Origin: Agromyces flavus
GTDB taxonomy: Bacteria; Actinomycetota; Actinomycetes; Actinomycetales; Microbacteriaceae
DNA length: 64,000 bases
Direction: 5' to 3'
NCBI RefSeq assembly: GCF_900104685.1
Contig: NZ_LT629755.1
Span: 2,666,001 to 2,730,000, forward strand
The translations under genes and the position numbers were made by a program. The notes under the pieces were generated by a model. It was not told the origin of the DNA. It ran no database searches and saw nothing but the letters and a program-made list of their open reading frames with translations. How positions within the stretch are numbered: the stretch's first letter is position 1; the number at the start of each line of letters is the position of its first letter. This document shows, one piece after another, positions 44,801-54,486 of the stretch.

Positions 44801-47800
44801 AGCGGCGGGTCCGCGACGATCACCTCGAGCACGTGCGTCGCGAGCGTGTACCGGAAGGTCACGAGCTTGCCGGCGGTGGCGCTGAACGAGATGTTCGCGC
44901 CGTCGCGCACGCCACCGTCACCGTAGTTCTCGGCCCACGACAGGCCGTGCGCGACCTTGAGCTCGTAGTTGCCGGTCGGCAGCTGGTCGGTCGCGAACTC
45001 GTACACGCCGTCCTTGTCGCCGTCCTGCGCGAACGTGATCATGCAGTCCGGCGCCCAGTCGCCGGGGCAGCCGAGCCCGGACTGGAGGCTGCCGGGCAGT
45101 GTCACGATCGGGCCCTCGGCGGTCGACGAGAACACCTTGGTGCGCGGGTCCCAGTAGAACGTGACGGGCGTGGTGCCATCCGTCGTGTACGAGACGTTCG
45201 ACCCGTCGGGCACGCCGTTCGCGCCGTAGTTCACCGCCCAGTCGCCGTTGATCGCGACCTTGTACTGGTAGGTCCCGGCCGGGATCTGGAACGTGCCGGC
45301 GTAGATGCCGTCGGCGCGCTTGGTCAGCTTCGCCGCCTCGCAGCCCGGGGTCCAGTCGCCCGCGCAGCCCATCTCGGAGTTGTGCTCGCCCGGCACGGTC
45401 ACGAGGCCGATCTCGGGCTCGGGCTCCTCCTCGACGACGAGGTTCACGGGGTTGCCGACCGATGCGTAGGTCGACGCGGCGGCGCGCTGCCCCGCGGCAT
45501 CCGTCGAGATCGCGCGGTACTCGACGAGCGTGCCCGCCGCGAGACCGGCGGTGTCGTGGAAGACCCGGGGCGTGGTGTCCTCGGCGGTGCCGAGCGCGTG
45601 CCACTCGTCGGAGCCGGCGACGCGCCACGCGAAACTCGTCTCCTGCCACGTCGAGTCCGAGACATCCGCCGAGACCGGGGTCACGCCCGTCACGCCGGCG
45701 CCCGCGGCCGGCACGTCGACGGCGATGGCGGCGGCCGCCTCGGGCGCCGTCACCTGGCGGTCGGCCTGCAGCACGACGGTGCCGAGCGCCGGCACGCTGA
45801 CGGATGCCACGCCCTCCGCGTTCGCGGTGACGCCGGGTCCGTCGGTGCCGTACAGCGGCGTGAACACGCCGCCCGCGGTGAGCGTCGGCACCTCGACGGT
45901 CTTCGCCGAGGTCGCGTTGTTGACGGCGACCAGGTACTCGACCTTCTCGTCGCGGTCCACCCGGCTGAAGGCGTACACGCCCGCGCCATCCGTCACGTAC
46001 CGCTCGATCTGGGCGCCCTGGTCGAGCGCGGGGTGCGCGTCGCGCAGCTCGGCGAGTGCCGCGATGTGCCCGTACAGCGGCGCATCGGTGTCGTACCGGT
46101 CGACGCTGCCGGCGTCCTCACCGGTCACGAGCTTCTGGTTCACGTACTCGGCGGTCTGGCTCGCGAACAGCGTCTGCCGCGCGTCCTTGTCGCCGCCCGG
46201 GCCCGCGAAGCCCTGCTCGTCGCCGTAGTAGACCACGGGCTGGCCGCGCGTGAGGTACATGAGCTCGTGCGCGAGCTCGTCGCGCTGGAGCACGTCGCCG
46301 GTGCTCGCGAGCATGTAGCCGACGCGTCCCATGTCGTGGTTGCCGAGGAAGGTCGGCAGCGCCGTCGCCGACGAGTCGGGCGTCGTGTAGTAGTCGTCGC
46401 CGGCGAAGAGCGACTGCAGGTTCTTCGCGGAGTTGCCCGACGCGTACGAGACCGCCTGGGACTGGAACGTGAAGTCGAGCACCGAGTTCATGTCGGACTT
46501 GCGGACGTACGGCGAGAGCTTGACCGGGTCGGCGTCGTAGACCTCGCCGAACATGAAGAAGTCGTCCTTGCCCTGGTCGTGCGCGTAGGCGAGCACCTCG
46601 CTCGACCACTGCTCCCAGAACTCGAAGTTCACGTGCTTGGCCGTGTCGATGCGGAAGCCGTCGATGCCGAGGTCGATCCAGCCCTGGTAGACGTCGATGA
46701 AGCCGTCGACCACGGTCGGGTGCTCGGTCATGAGGTCGTCGAGTCCGACGAAGTCGCCGTACGTGACCGACTCGCCCGACCAGGTCGAGTCGCCGCGGTT
46801 GTGGTAGAGCGTCGGGTCGTTGAGCCAGGCCGGAACCTTGAGGTCGGCGACCTCGGGGCCGACGACGGGCGTGTACGGGAAGCTCGTCGCCGGGTCGAGC
46901 GCCGGGAACGCCGGGTCGCCGTCGGCGTAGTCGGCCGGATCGAACGCGTTGCCCGCGGCATCCGTGTACGGGCTCGTCGCCTGGTCGATGTACGAGTACT
47001 GCTGCTCCTCGTAGTCGATCACGTCGGCGGTGTGGTTGGTGATGATGTCGAAGTAGATCTTGATGCCCTTGGCGTGCGCCTCGGCGATGAGCGCCTCGAG
47101 CTCGGCGTTCGTGCCGAGGTGCGGGTCGATCTGCGTGAAGTCCGTGATCCAGTAGCCGTGGTAGCCGGCGCTCGCGTTCGCGCCATCGCCCTGCACGGGA
47201 CGGTTCTTGAAGCTCGGCGTCAGCCAGATCGCGGTCGTGCCGAGCCCGTCGATGTAGTCGAGCTTGTCGCGAAGGCCCTGGATGTCGCCGCCCTGGTAGA
47301 AGCCCTTGTCGGTCGGGTCGAACCCGGTCGTCATCCGGTCGCCCTCGAGCCCGCCCTGGTCGTTCGAGGCGTCGCCGTTCGCGAAGCGGTCGGTCATGAC
47401 GAAGTAGAAGTTCTCGCCGCTGCCCGGCTGGCGCACGGGCGCGCTCACGAGCGCGCCATCCGTCGCCTCGTCGTATGCGCCCCGGGTGCCGAGCAGCTCG
47501 AGGCCGACCCGCTTCTGGGCGTCGTCGAAGACCACGCGCACGTCGGTGTCGCCGGCGACGGTCAGCGGGATGTTCTTGTCGCCGCCGTCCAGGCCCCACG
47601 AGTTCGCCCACGTGTCGTTGGCGGCGACCTTGTACTCCCACGAACCGGCCGGCACCGTGAACTCGGCGGCGTAGACGCCCGGGCCGTCGGTGGGCAGCAG
47701 GTGCGTGGCCTCGCACTCGGGCTGCCAGTCCGCCGAGCAGCCGAGCTCGCTCTGCAGCGAGCCGACGAGTGCGAACGTGTCGTCCGCCGCGACGGCCGCG

Positions 47801-47892
47801 CCGGCGACCGGAACGATCGCGATGACGGATGCCGCGACGGCGCCCGTGAGTCCTGTTGCCAACCACCTTCGAGCGCGCGCTCGCTGCGTCAT
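41854..47892 (-). CDS. Secreted two-catalytic-domain alpha-amylase/pullulanase (amylopullulanase-like)
   Basis: A 2012-residue secreted starch-degrading protein. In order: signal peptide (about 1-36); X25-type starch-binding domain with [12 protein letters not shown]13 alpha-amylase (about 160-560) with Asp416 in GFRIDTAKH, Glu450 in MFGEVYD and Asp520 in GNHDMGR. Then come an all-beta region; two more X25 domains near 840 and 940 ([20 protein letters not shown]); a pullulanase N2-like domain from about 1035; and CBM48 near 1180 ([11 protein letters not shown]). The type I pullulanase GH13 barrel follows (from about 1290), with Asp1507 in FRFDLMGH, Glu1544 in YGEGWNFGE and Asp1674 in DAHDNET, then a C-terminal Ig-like domain (about 1920-2012). 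The first module should cut alpha-1,4 bonds and the second alpha-1,6 branches. ATG 47892 has AGGAGT upstream. No LPXTG anchor is seen, so it is probably released. Confidence 0.93.
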   Translation of the reverse strand: MTQRARARRWLATGLTGAVAASVIAIVPVAGAAVAADDTFALVGSLQSELGCSADWQPECEATHLLPTDGPGVYAAEFTVPAGSWEYKVAANDTWANSWGLDGGDKNIPLTVAGDTDVRVVFDDAQKRVGLELLGTRGAYDEATDGALVSAPVRQPGSGENFYFVMTDRFANGDASNDQGGLEGDRMTTGFDPTDKGFYQGGDIQGLRDKLDYIDGLGTTAIWLTPSFKNRPVQGDGANASAGYHGYWITDFTQIDPHLGTNAELEALIAEAHAKGIKIYFDIITNHTADVIDYEEQQYSYIDQATSPYTDAAGNAFDPADYADGDPAFPALDPATSFPYTPVVGPEVADLKVPAWLNDPTLYHNRGDSTWSGESVTYGDFVGLDDLMTEHPTVVDGFIDVYQGWIDLGIDGFRIDTAKHVNFEFWEQWSSEVLAYAHDQGKDDFFMFGEVYDADPVKLSPYVRKSDMNSVLDFTFQSQAVSYASGNSAKNLQSLFAGDDYYTTPDSSATALPTFLGNHDMGRVGYMLASTGDVLQRDELAHELMYLTRGQPVVYYGDEQGFAGPGGDKDARQTLFASQTAEYVNQKLVTGEDAGSVDRYDTDAPLYGHIAALAELRDAHPALDQGAQIERYVTDGAGVYAFSRVDRDEKVEYLVAVNNATSAKTVEVPTLTAGGVFTPLYGTDGPGVTANAEGVASVSVPALGTVVLQADRQVTAPEAAAAIAVDVPAAGAGVTGVTPVSADVSDSTWQETSFAWRVAGSDEWHALGTAEDTTPRVFHDTAGLAAGTLVEYRAISTDAAGQRAAASTYASVGNPVNLVVEEEPEPEIGLVTVPGEHNSEMGCAGDWTPGCEAAKLTKRADGIYAGTFQIPAGTYQYKVAINGDWAVNYGANGVPDGSNVSYTTDGTTPVTFYWDPRTKVFSSTAEGPIVTLPGSLQSGLGCPGDWAPDCMITFAQDGDKDGVYEFATDQLPTGNYELKVAHGLSWAENYGDGGVRDGANISFSATAGKLVTFRYTLATHVLEVIVADPPLAGTGTQRAYWLDANTLAWPPSLLGGASAGDLSFAIEHSADAGLAVADGVVTGGAEPIALEHDPAGIGEELAAAFPHLAGYVALRPTGLDRDAIAGLLTEELQVAQRDGDTLTALTGVQLPGVLDDLYAEGAASATLGASFGGDHPTLTVWAPTAQSVSLQLWDAGAAGDPQVLPATFDAASGAWSVTDGAIEQGSEYRWLVEVFAPSTGEIEANSVTDPYSAALTVNSARTVVVDLDDPALAPEQWTSTPAPVVERPVDRAIYELHVRDFSITDETVPEAERGTYRAFTRDGAGTAQLRELADAGINTVHLLPTFDIATIEEQRSLQATPDCDLASYGPASEEQQACLEKIRDLDGFNWGYDPFHFQAPEGSYAVDPDGGARVEEFREMVGALHATGLQVVLDEVYNHTAASGQGQKSVLDRLVPGYYQRLNATGGVETSTCCQNVATEHALAQKLMVDSVVLWAKEYKVDGFRFDLMGHHSRDNMEAVRAALDELTLAEDGVDGSKVYLYGEGWNFGEVKDNARFVQATQGQLGGTGIGTFNDRLRDGVHGGSPVDGKSKFEQGFGTGLAGEPNGLPTRDGIRNLGQQTDLVKLGLAGNLRDFEFTGYDGVTKSGAEVDYNGAPAGYADQPDEVINYVDAHDNETLYDLGVFKLPTDTSMADRIRMNTLSLATVTFAQTPSFWHAGTELLRSKSLDRNSYNSGDWFNRIDWTGQESTFGSGLPPKADNQDHWEFMRPLLADPALKPGASDIAAAEASALDLLRVRSSVDLLQLGTAELIEQKVSFPNSGTDATDGLIVMLIDDLVGEDVDPELEGAMVVFNASPEAITEQVDGLAGRDFALNEVQAAGADEVVKGTGWDAASGTLTLPARTAAVLVDEQEPAGVATVTLAAPSKAIAKAGSTLKVSGQVTALDGSRPVGTVSIVVDGEVVATEAISSSDQGRFSVKLPKLPAGPHWIQTVFGGGDGFAGSQSVPALVVLW

Positions 47893-47967
47893 CCTTGACT
47901 CCTGATTCCCGGCACGACGACGTGCCACCGACATTGGGAGCGACGCTATCGCGAGCGGGATCGTTAA

Positions 47968-47981
47968 TGCAAGCGTTTACA
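47968..47981 (-). promoter_or_regulatory. LacI-type operator upstream of the amylopullulanase gene
   Basis: On the minus strand, TGTAAACGCTTGCA closely matches the palindromic sites of LacI-family sugar regulators (core AACGCTT/AAGCGTT). It lies 76 bp before the start codon, in the likely promoter. The regulator could be the LacI gene at 2826 or one outside the window. Confidence 0.65.
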
Positions 47982-48003
47982 ACGCGCCGCCTCCCGGTAC
48001 GCA

Positions 48004-48040
48004 ACGAATCGCCCGCCGAGTGGATCGGCGGGCGATTCGT
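48004..48040. terminator. Perfect 16-bp stem hairpin
   Basis: ACGAATCGCCCGCCGA (48004-48019) and TCGGCGGGCGATTCGT (48025-48040) are perfectly complementary around a 5-nt loop. It follows the 73-codon gene at 48102 and precedes the amylopullulanase promoter, both minus strand, so it probably insulates them. The flanking T-run is weak. Confidence 0.7.
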
Positions 48041-48046
48041 GCGCGA

Positions 48047-48058
48047 GCAAGCGTTTGC
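48047..48058. promoter_or_regulatory. Second LacI-type operator-like palindrome
   Basis: GCAAGCGTTTGC shares the AAGCGTTT core of the site at 47968, 77 bp away centre to centre, separated by the hairpin. Two sites at this spacing could support repressor looping. It lies 43 bp past the stop of the small upstream gene. Confidence 0.5.
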
Positions 48059-48101
48059 GTGGTCGGTGGGCGATTCCGCGCGCGCGGCCCCTGTCCAGGG
48101 G

Positions 48102-48323
48102 TCACAGCAGGCGACCCACCGCGACCGTGCGGAAGTTCTCCGTCCGGAGCCGGTCCGCGTCCCGTTGGAGCTCGTGGATGGCGTGGGCGTCGAGCTCGTC
48201 GAGCGCGGTCGAGTGCAGGCGCGACCGCATGAGGGCGACCCGCTCGAGGATGCGACGGGGCAGCGTCCAGCGCCGGATCGGGCTGGTCGTCGCGGCCGGG
48301 GTGGTGATGATGGCGGTGTTCAT
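48102..48323 (-). CDS. Small basic helical protein of unknown function
   Basis: A 73-residue protein. After a Thr/Pro-rich N-terminus (MNTAIITTPAATTSPIRRW) comes a strongly predicted helix rich in Arg, Glu and Leu (RRILERVALMRSRLHSTALD, then ELDAHAIHELQRDADRLRTE). GGAAG lies 8 nt before the ATG. The composition is that of a real protein and unlike the arginine-only shadows around it. It is followed by a strong hairpin and preceded by a second tiny gene on the same strand. No family recognised. Confidence 0.6.
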   Translation of the reverse strand: MNTAIITTPAATTSPIRRWTLPRRILERVALMRSRLHSTALDELDAHAIHELQRDADRLRTENFRTVAVGRLL

Positions 48324-48393
48324 GATGACGTCTTCCGTCGATGGGTGGATATGGGTGCGGGTGCTGCGAGTGGGAGCGCCGAGGCGCCCGAGG

Positions 48394-48504
48394 TCAGCGG
48401 GGAAGGGTCGGCGTCCGGCGGTAGCCGTCGCGGCGGAACTGCACGGATGCGCCGGCGACCGCCGTCGCCGCGAGCAGTCCCAGCGCGATCATCGTTGCGA
48501 GCAT
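48394..48504 (-). CDS. 36-residue putative membrane peptide
   Basis: A tiny frame with an excellent Shine-Dalgarno (GAGAGGAGGGG, 4 nt before the ATG at 48504). It encodes MLATMIALGLLAATAVAGAS, then a basic tail VQFRRDGYRRTPTLPR and TGA at 48394-48396: one hydrophobic helix and an Arg-rich cytoplasmic end. It reads like a small membrane protein or holin-like peptide. It lies between the large LuxR gene (176 bp upstream) and the 73-codon gene (70 bp downstream), all minus strand. No family recognised. Confidence 0.6.
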   Translation of the reverse strand: MLATMIALGLLAATAVAGASVQFRRDGYRRTPTLPR

Positions 48505-48679
48505 TTCGCCCCTCCTCTCTCCGTCTCGATCTGCACCCTGATCGGGCACATCTCTGTTCTACGGCGGAGGGGCAGGGGGATTCGTCGGGGACGACTACTG
48601 AGATCACGACGGCCGACTACCGAGATCGAGTCGGACGGTCGCTGAATACCGGCGTACGGGCACTGAGGCCGCCGGCGGG

Positions 48680-51262
48680 TCAGCCGGCCTGTTCGAGCAC
48701 CTCGGGCGCGAGTCGCGCCGCCTCGCCTCGGGTCGCCGCGCCGAGCTTCGCGAGCACGGCCGCGACATGCGTGTCGACCGTGCGGACCGACAGCACCAGG
48801 CGGTCGGCGATCTCGGCGTTCGTGAGCCCGTCGGCCACGAGGCGGAGCACCTCGACCTGACGTGCCGTGAGACCTGCCGGGTTGCCGCGGGTCAGCGTCG
48901 AGGGTCCGCGCGGGATGCTGCGGACTCCGCGCTCGCGCAGCACTGCGCGGACGTTCCGGGCCAGCGGAGCCGCCTCGATCCGGTCGAGGATGGCGAGCGC
49001 GGCGACGAGGTCGTCGTCGTCGGGGCTCTCGGCGAGGGCGGCGGCCTCATGGTAGGGAGCTCCCGCGGCGCGCCACAGTTCCGCGGCGAGCCGCCAGTCG
49101 CCCCTGGCCTGCACCGCGAAGGGATGCGCATCGTCGTCGGCGATCTCGACCTCGTCGCCCGCTCGTCGCAGCAGGTAGGCGAGCTCGGCCCGCAGCGACC
49201 TCGCGTCGAGCTGATCCGCCTCCTCGAACTCCGGACGCGCGATCGCGCGCGCCGACGCTCGATCCCCGCGCAGCAGTGCGGCCTCGGCTCGGGCCGCCGC
49301 CACGGGGCCGCGCCGCTGCAGCTCGCCCAGCCGGACCGCGAGCCGCCAGGCCTCCTCGAGCAGCTGCTCGCCGTCGCCGTCGCCACGTCGGATCCCGACC
49401 GTCCCGGCCACCGTGAGGGCGACGCAGCGGGCGTGCGGGGCCTCGATCTCGCGGTCGAGCGTCTGCAACGCGTCATCCCAGCGGGCGCGGGCGAGCTCGA
49501 GGCGCGCCTGTTCCATCTGCTGGTAGGTGACGAAGCCGATGAACTCCGCGCGCTCCGAGATCTCGAGCGCGCGATCGAGATAGTGCTCCGCGAGGTCCAG
49601 CCGGTACTGGTCGAGCAGTCCCCACACCAGGTTGACCGACGCCCGCGCCGCGTCCTCGATGTCGTCGACCGCGAGCGCGACCTCGGCGGCCTCGACCAGT
49701 TCCTCCAAGCCCGCGTCGTCGGCGAGGAACATCAGCGCGGTGCCATGGTTGTTGAGCGCGTGCGAGAGCACGCCGGGATCGCCCGTCTCGCGCGCGATGT
49801 CGATCGCGAGCGCCGAGAGCTCGAGCGCCCGCGGCGTGTGGTGGGCGAGCAGGGCGAGCTGGGATTCGTTGCTCAGGGCCATCGCATACAGGGTGGGGTC
49901 GTCGACGTCGACGAGCACCGCGGATGCCTCCTGAGCCGCAGCTTCGGCGTCGGCGCGCCGTCCGCCGAACCACTGGAACCGCGACAGCCACCGCAAGGCC
50001 GCCCCGAGCCGCTTGGGGTCGCCGAGGCGGCGGCGCAGCTCGACCGCCTCCTGCCCGGCATCGACGGCCTCGAGGGCCGCGCCGATGGTGTACGCCTCGA
50101 TCGCGTATTCCTCGAGCAGGTCGGCGCGTTCATCGGGCGGATACCGGTCGGCGTGGACGCGCGCGGCTCGGTAGTGCGCCGCAGCCTGTCGGTGCGCTCC
50201 GGATGCGGCCGCGTCGCGGGCCGCGCGCGGCGCCCATTCGACGATCGCGTCGATGTCCCCGGCGGCGAGGGCATGGTGCACGACCCTCGCCGGATCGGCG
50301 CCGCCGAGCTCGAGGAGGGCGGCCAGCACCCGGCGGTCCAGTTCGATGCGGCGCGACGCGGGCAGTCCGTCGACCACGGCACGACGCGTGAGCTCGTGCC
50401 GGAACCGGACGCCGTCGGGCTGGACCACGAGGAGGCCGCCCTCCTCGGCCGCGCGCAGCGCACCGGCGCCGTCCGGCACTAGCCGGACCAGCAGGTCGGT
50501 GTCGACGGCCGACGGCACGACCGCCAGCTGCTCGACGTGCTCCTGCGTCGACGCATCCAGCCGCCGGAGACGACCGGTCACGGCGTCGACGACGGTCGGC
50601 GGCACGCGGACCTCGTCGGCCGACGCGACGATCTCGCTGACGAAGTACGGGTTGCCCGCCGTGAGCGTGAGGACGCGGTCGACGTCGAGGCCGCTGCCCG
50701 CGGTGAGTTCGCCGACCGCAGCGGCCGACAGGCGCCGCGGCGCGATGCGGTCGACCCGATCACCGTGCCCCAGGTCGCCGAGCAGTCGGCTCAGCGGATG
50801 GTCGCGGTCGAGCTCGTCGCGATACGTGAGCACGAGGGCCGCGGGAATGCCGTCGATCCGGCGGGCGAGGAAGCGGAGCGCATCGAGCGTCGCCTCGTCG
50901 GCCCACTGCGCATCCTCGACGACGAGCACGGTCGCCGGCCTGGTCGACAGTTCGTCGCGGAGGGCGTCGAACACCTCCTCCCGGTCGCCCGAACGGAGGG
51001 CGTCCGCGAGCCGGGGTCCCACCGCCGACGTGAGGTCGCGAAGCGGCCCGAGCGGTCTGGGCGTCGACATCGCGTCGCATGAGCCGAGGAGTACGCGCAC
51101 GCCGTCGGGCGGGTCGGCGCGCAGCGCGCGCACCAGCGTGGACTTGCCGATCCCCGCCTCGCCGTGGAGGAGGACCACGCGTCCCTGCGACGCGGCGGCA
51201 GCACGCGCCGCGGATCGCAGCGCGTCGAGTTCCGCGTCGCGTTCGAGCAGGGCCCGCCCCAT
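48680..51262 (-). CDS. Large ATP-binding LuxR family regulator (LAL type)
   Basis: An 860-residue regulator. The N-terminal AAA-type ATPase has Walker A LLHGEAGIGKSTLVRAL at about 31-47 and the Walker B segment TVLVVEDAQWADEATLD near 115. A long alpha-helical TPR-like middle (about 330-780) follows. The C-terminal LuxR helix-turn-helix is LTARQVEVLRLVADGLTNAE, then IADRLVLSVRTVDTHVAAVLAKLG (about 795-850). LAL regulators often activate sugar or secondary-metabolite genes, as MalT does for maltodextrin genes; proximity to the amylopullulanase makes such a role possible but unproven. The ATG at 51262 has no obvious alternative. Confidence 0.9.
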   Translation of the reverse strand: MGRALLERDAELDALRSAARAAAASQGRVVLLHGEAGIGKSTLVRALRADPPDGVRVLLGSCDAMSTPRPLGPLRDLTSAVGPRLADALRSGDREEVFDALRDELSTRPATVLVVEDAQWADEATLDALRFLARRIDGIPAALVLTYRDELDRDHPLSRLLGDLGHGDRVDRIAPRRLSAAAVGELTAGSGLDVDRVLTLTAGNPYFVSEIVASADEVRVPPTVVDAVTGRLRRLDASTQEHVEQLAVVPSAVDTDLLVRLVPDGAGALRAAEEGGLLVVQPDGVRFRHELTRRAVVDGLPASRRIELDRRVLAALLELGGADPARVVHHALAAGDIDAIVEWAPRAARDAAASGAHRQAAAHYRAARVHADRYPPDERADLLEEYAIEAYTIGAALEAVDAGQEAVELRRRLGDPKRLGAALRWLSRFQWFGGRRADAEAAAQEASAVLVDVDDPTLYAMALSNESQLALLAHHTPRALELSALAIDIARETGDPGVLSHALNNHGTALMFLADDAGLEELVEAAEVALAVDDIEDAARASVNLVWGLLDQYRLDLAEHYLDRALEISERAEFIGFVTYQQMEQARLELARARWDDALQTLDREIEAPHARCVALTVAGTVGIRRGDGDGEQLLEEAWRLAVRLGELQRRGPVAAARAEAALLRGDRASARAIARPEFEEADQLDARSLRAELAYLLRRAGDEVEIADDDAHPFAVQARGDWRLAAELWRAAGAPYHEAAALAESPDDDDLVAALAILDRIEAAPLARNVRAVLRERGVRSIPRGPSTLTRGNPAGLTARQVEVLRLVADGLTNAEIADRLVLSVRTVDTHVAAVLAKLGAATRGEAARLAPEVLEQAG

Positions 51263-51331
51263 GCAGCGATCGTGCCTGCCGGACGCGTCGATCGCAACCG
51301 CACGGCGCCGTGAGTCGGCGTCAGTCTCGGA

Positions 51332-51568
51332 TCAGAGGTCGGCTCCCGACGCACGGCGGGCGTCCCATCGCCGCTGTTCGCGCACGAACAGCAGGGCGAA
51401 GATGCCCCACAGGCCGAGATCGTCGGCGATCCCCAGCGGGCCGAGCACGAGTTCGGGAATCAGGTCGATCGGTGCGACCGTGTAGACGACGGCGGCGACG
51501 GCGGCAGCCCACGTCGTCGGCGCGACGCGATGCTCGCCGTCCTTGATCGCCCTCAGGAACCTCCACAT
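51332..51568 (-). CDS. DUF1232 (YkvA family) membrane protein
   Basis: A 78-residue protein with the DUF1232 signature: AAVAAVVYTVAPIDLIPELV, then GPLGIADDLGLWGIFALLFV. Two hydrophobic segments flank the invariant PIDLIPE and the DD pair. Function unknown. It is a lone gene on the minus strand between the LuxR gene and the cytochrome c maturation operon. Confidence 0.86.
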   Translation of the reverse strand: MWRFLRAIKDGEHRVAPTTWAAAVAAVVYTVAPIDLIPELVLGPLGIADDLGLWGIFALLFVREQRRWDARRASGADL

Positions 51569-51630
51569 GCATCAAGTGTGCGCCACGTCGGCTGGGAGGT
51601 CGAGTACCACCTGCTCGGCGGAGCGTCGGA

Positions 51631-52686
51631 TCAGAGTCCCGAGTAGGCGTGCAGTCCCTTGAAGAACAGGTTCACGACGGTGAAGTTGAACAGCACCGCC
51701 GAGAAGCCGATGATCGCGAGCCAGGCGGAACGCGATCCGCGCCAGCCGCGCGTCGCGCGCGCGTGGATGTACCCGGCGTAGACCACCCAGATGATGAAGG
51801 TCCACACCTCCTTGGTGTCCCAGCCCCAGTATCGGCCCCAGGCCTTCTCGGCCCAGATCGCGCCGGCCATGAGCGTGAAGGTCCAGAGGATGAAGCCCAC
51901 GATGTTCACGCGATAGGCGAGGTTCTCGAGTGACACCGAGTCGGGCAGCGTCGCGAGGAACGACTTCTTCACCGCATCGGCCGTGGCGGCGACCGCCTCG
52001 CGGCGGGCCTGCATGAGCTGCACGACCGAGAGCGCGAACCCGAGCGCGAAGAATCCGACGGCCGAGGTCGCCACGAAGACGTGGATGACGAGCCACACCG
52101 ACTGCAGCGCCGGCGGCAGCGGAACGACGCTCACGTAGAAGTTGACGGTCGCGATGCCGAGCAGCACGAGCACGAGCCCGGTCACGAAGGTGCCGAGGAA
52201 GCGCAGGTCGGTCTTGACGACCACGAGCACGAGCAGGAAGACCGTCGTGATGACGAGCGTGCCCGTCAGCGCGAACTCGTACATGTTCGCCCACGGCACG
52301 CGTTCGGCGGCGATGCCGCGCAGCACGGTCGCCGAGAGGTGCAGCAGCCACGCGATGACGGTCATCGCGACCGCGACGCGCAGCACGGGCGATCGCCCGT
52401 AGGCGACCGGGCCGGATGTCGCGGCGCCGGCCTTGGCGGATCGGCCGCGCGGACCCGATCGGACCGCGGTCGACGACGCGGGTGCGCTCGTGCCTGCGCC
52501 CGCCGCGGCGAGGACCTCGACCCGCTCGGACGCGGGCTCGGTCGTGGTGCCCGCGGACGCGGCATCCGTCACCGCCACCGACGCGGCCGAGCGCTTCGCG
52601 AGGTCGATCGAGTACGCGATGAACGCGATCGCGTACACGGCCATGGCCGAGTAGACCGCGATGATGGAGATCTCGTCGAGCGTCAC
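51631..52686 (-). CDS. ccsB: System II cytochrome c maturation protein CcsB/ResC
   Basis: A 351-residue polytopic membrane protein that, with ResB, delivers and ligates heme to apocytochrome c on the outer face. The WWD-type heme-handling motif WGRYWGWDTKEVWTFIIWVVY is near residue 285, with about eight transmembrane helices and conserved His residues in helices. An Ala/Ser/Thr-rich cytoplasmic loop (about 35-80) is a lineage-specific insertion. It follows resB with a 9-bp gap, the last gene of the operon. Confidence 0.91.
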   Translation of the reverse strand: MTLDEISIIAVYSAMAVYAIAFIAYSIDLAKRSAASVAVTDAASAGTTTEPASERVEVLAAAGAGTSAPASSTAVRSGPRGRSAKAGAATSGPVAYGRSPVLRVAVAMTVIAWLLHLSATVLRGIAAERVPWANMYEFALTGTLVITTVFLLVLVVVKTDLRFLGTFVTGLVLVLLGIATVNFYVSVVPLPPALQSVWLVIHVFVATSAVGFFALGFALSVVQLMQARREAVAATADAVKKSFLATLPDSVSLENLAYRVNIVGFILWTFTLMAGAIWAEKAWGRYWGWDTKEVWTFIIWVVYAGYIHARATRGWRGSRSAWLAIIGFSAVLFNFTVVNLFFKGLHAYSGL

Positions 52687-52695
52687 CGTTCTACC

Positions 52696-54486
52696 TTACG
52701 TCGAAGAAGTTTCCGGCCCGGTCGCCGAGGGTTTCGCGTGCTGGTCGGCGAACTCGTCGACCGCGCGCTCGAGGCCCGGATCGTCGCCGCGCGCGAGGCC
52801 CGCGTACTCGAGCACGGTCGTGCCATCGGCTCGCTGCACGGCCTTCACCCACATGCGCCGACGCGGCACGAAGAGCGACAGCAGCAGCCCGCCGATGATG
52901 AGCACCGCGAACACGAGCACCCAGCCCTGCGACGGGTCGTGGTGCACGTCGAACGAGGCGAAGCGCGGCACGCTCTGCGAGAAGTCGTCGGACGCGGCGT
53001 CCGGGGTCGCGGTCTCGAACTCGACCGTGCCGAGCCCGTTCGGCAGCTCGGTGGTCTCGCCCGGCATGAGCTCGACCGAGTCGACGCCGGTGTCGCCGCC
53101 CGTGAGCTGCTCCATGCCGGTCGTGTCGAGCTGGTACACCGAGCGCGGCGTCCCCTCGTCGAGGCCGAGGTCGCCCGAGTAGACGTTGAGCGTGAGCACG
53201 GGGTACACGAGGTCGGGGTAACTCGAGGTGTACGCGCCCGACGGCAGGGTGGTCTGCGTCGGGTAGAAGAAGCCGACCATGCCGAGCTGCTCGTCGAGCC
53301 CGTCGGGCACCTTCACGACGCCGATCGAGGTCAGGTTCGCGTCCTGCGGGAGGAACGGGATCGAGTCGGTGAACACGACGTTCCCGTCGGGGTCGCGCAC
53401 CGTGATGGTGGGCGCGTAGCCGTTGCCGAGCAGGTAGACGTCGGTGCCGTACTCGTACAGCGGCTCGTTGACCTTGACCTCGCGCTCGGCCGAGCCGCCT
53501 TCGCCGTCGATCGTGACGCGCGCCGTGAAGTCGATGGGCTGGCCGAGCGCATCGCGGTTCTCGGTCTCGTAGACCGCGTCCAGCTCGTCGAGCGTCAGCC
53601 GGTACGGCGTGAGGCGGCTGTCGTCGAAGAAGCGGCCCGGGTTGAACGAGTCGTACGCCGCGAGGGTGTTCACGAACGACTGGCCCTCGACGATGACGCG
53701 CTGGCCCGAGAAGCCGAACCCGCCGCCGATCGCCACCGTCACGAGCACCCCGACGAGGGCGGTGTGGAAGACGAGGTTGCCGGTCTCGCGCAGGTAGCCG
53801 CGCTCGGCCGAGACGGATGCCGCGCCGCGAAGGTCGAAGCGCTCGACCCGGTAGCCCGCCTTCTTCAGTGCGGCCGCAGCTCGTGCGATCGCATCCTCGG
53901 CGGTCTCGTCGTCGGCCAGCGGCCGCTCGGTGTACGCGGAGAGCCGCGAGAGCCGCGCCGGCGTCCTCGGCGGGCGCGCCCGCAGCGCCTCGAAGTGGTG
54001 CTTCGTGCGCGGGATGATGCAGCCGATGAGCGACACGAACAGCAGCAGGTAGATCGCCGAGAACCAGACCGACGTGTACACGTCGAACATCTGGAATCCG
54101 TCGAGCACCGGCGCGAGGTCGGGGTTGTCGGCGAAGTACTGCACGACGCCGTTCGGGTCGCTCGACCGCTGCGGCACGAGCGAGCCGGGCACGGCGGCGA
54201 TGGCGAGCAGCAGCAGGAGCAGCAACGCGGTGCGCATGCTCGTGAGCTGGCGCCACACGAAGCGCAGCCACCCGACGGGGCCGAGCTTGGGCGCGGTGAG
54301 GGGACCCGCGGAACCGCCGGCGCCGGCGACCGCGCCCTCGGTCCCCACGTCGGTCGCGGCGGCCGCGTCGGACGTGCCGTCGTCGTAGTCGGCGGGGCGA
54401 AGCGGGTCGACGCCCGTGCCGCGCGCGGATGCGCCATCCGCTCGCCCGCGCCCGGGTCGCGTCTCAGATCGCGGGGACGAAGCCAC
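52696..54486 (-). CDS. resB: Cytochrome c biogenesis protein ResB
   Basis: A 596-residue membrane protein, partner of CcsB. After a low-complexity Asp/Ala N-terminus, [35 protein letters not shown] marks the first helix, and the ResB segment [20 protein letters not shown] follows. A large extracytoplasmic beta-rich domain (about 260-520) and a final helix ([21 protein letters not shown]) follow. The start at 54486 overlaps the ccdA stop by 23 bp, supporting coupling. The N-terminal 70 residues might be trimmed by a later start. Confidence 0.9.
   Translation of the reverse strand: MASSPRSETRPGRGRADGASARGTGVDPLRPADYDDGTSDAAAATDVGTEGAVAGAGGSAGPLTAPKLGPVGWLRFVWRQLTSMRTALLLLLLLAIAAVPGSLVPQRSSDPNGVVQYFADNPDLAPVLDGFQMFDVYTSVWFSAIYLLLFVSLIGCIIPRTKHHFEALRARPPRTPARLSRLSAYTERPLADDETAEDAIARAAAALKKAGYRVERFDLRGAASVSAERGYLRETGNLVFHTALVGVLVTVAIGGGFGFSGQRVIVEGQSFVNTLAAYDSFNPGRFFDDSRLTPYRLTLDELDAVYETENRDALGQPIDFTARVTIDGEGGSAEREVKVNEPLYEYGTDVYLLGNGYAPTITVRDPDGNVVFTDSIPFLPQDANLTSIGVVKVPDGLDEQLGMVGFFYPTQTTLPSGAYTSSYPDLVYPVLTLNVYSGDLGLDEGTPRSVYQLDTTGMEQLTGGDTGVDSVELMPGETTELPNGLGTVEFETATPDAASDDFSQSVPRFASFDVHHDPSQGWVLVFAVLIIGGLLLSLFVPRRRMWVKAVQRADGTTVLEYAGLARGDDPGLERAVDEFADQHAKPSATGPETSST

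Noticed and set aside
43576..47898. A 1440-codon plus-strand open frame
   Set aside because: It is the antisense shadow of the amylopullulanase gene. It is rich in Arg, Val, Gly and Glu without domains, whereas the minus strand has complete catalytic motifs.
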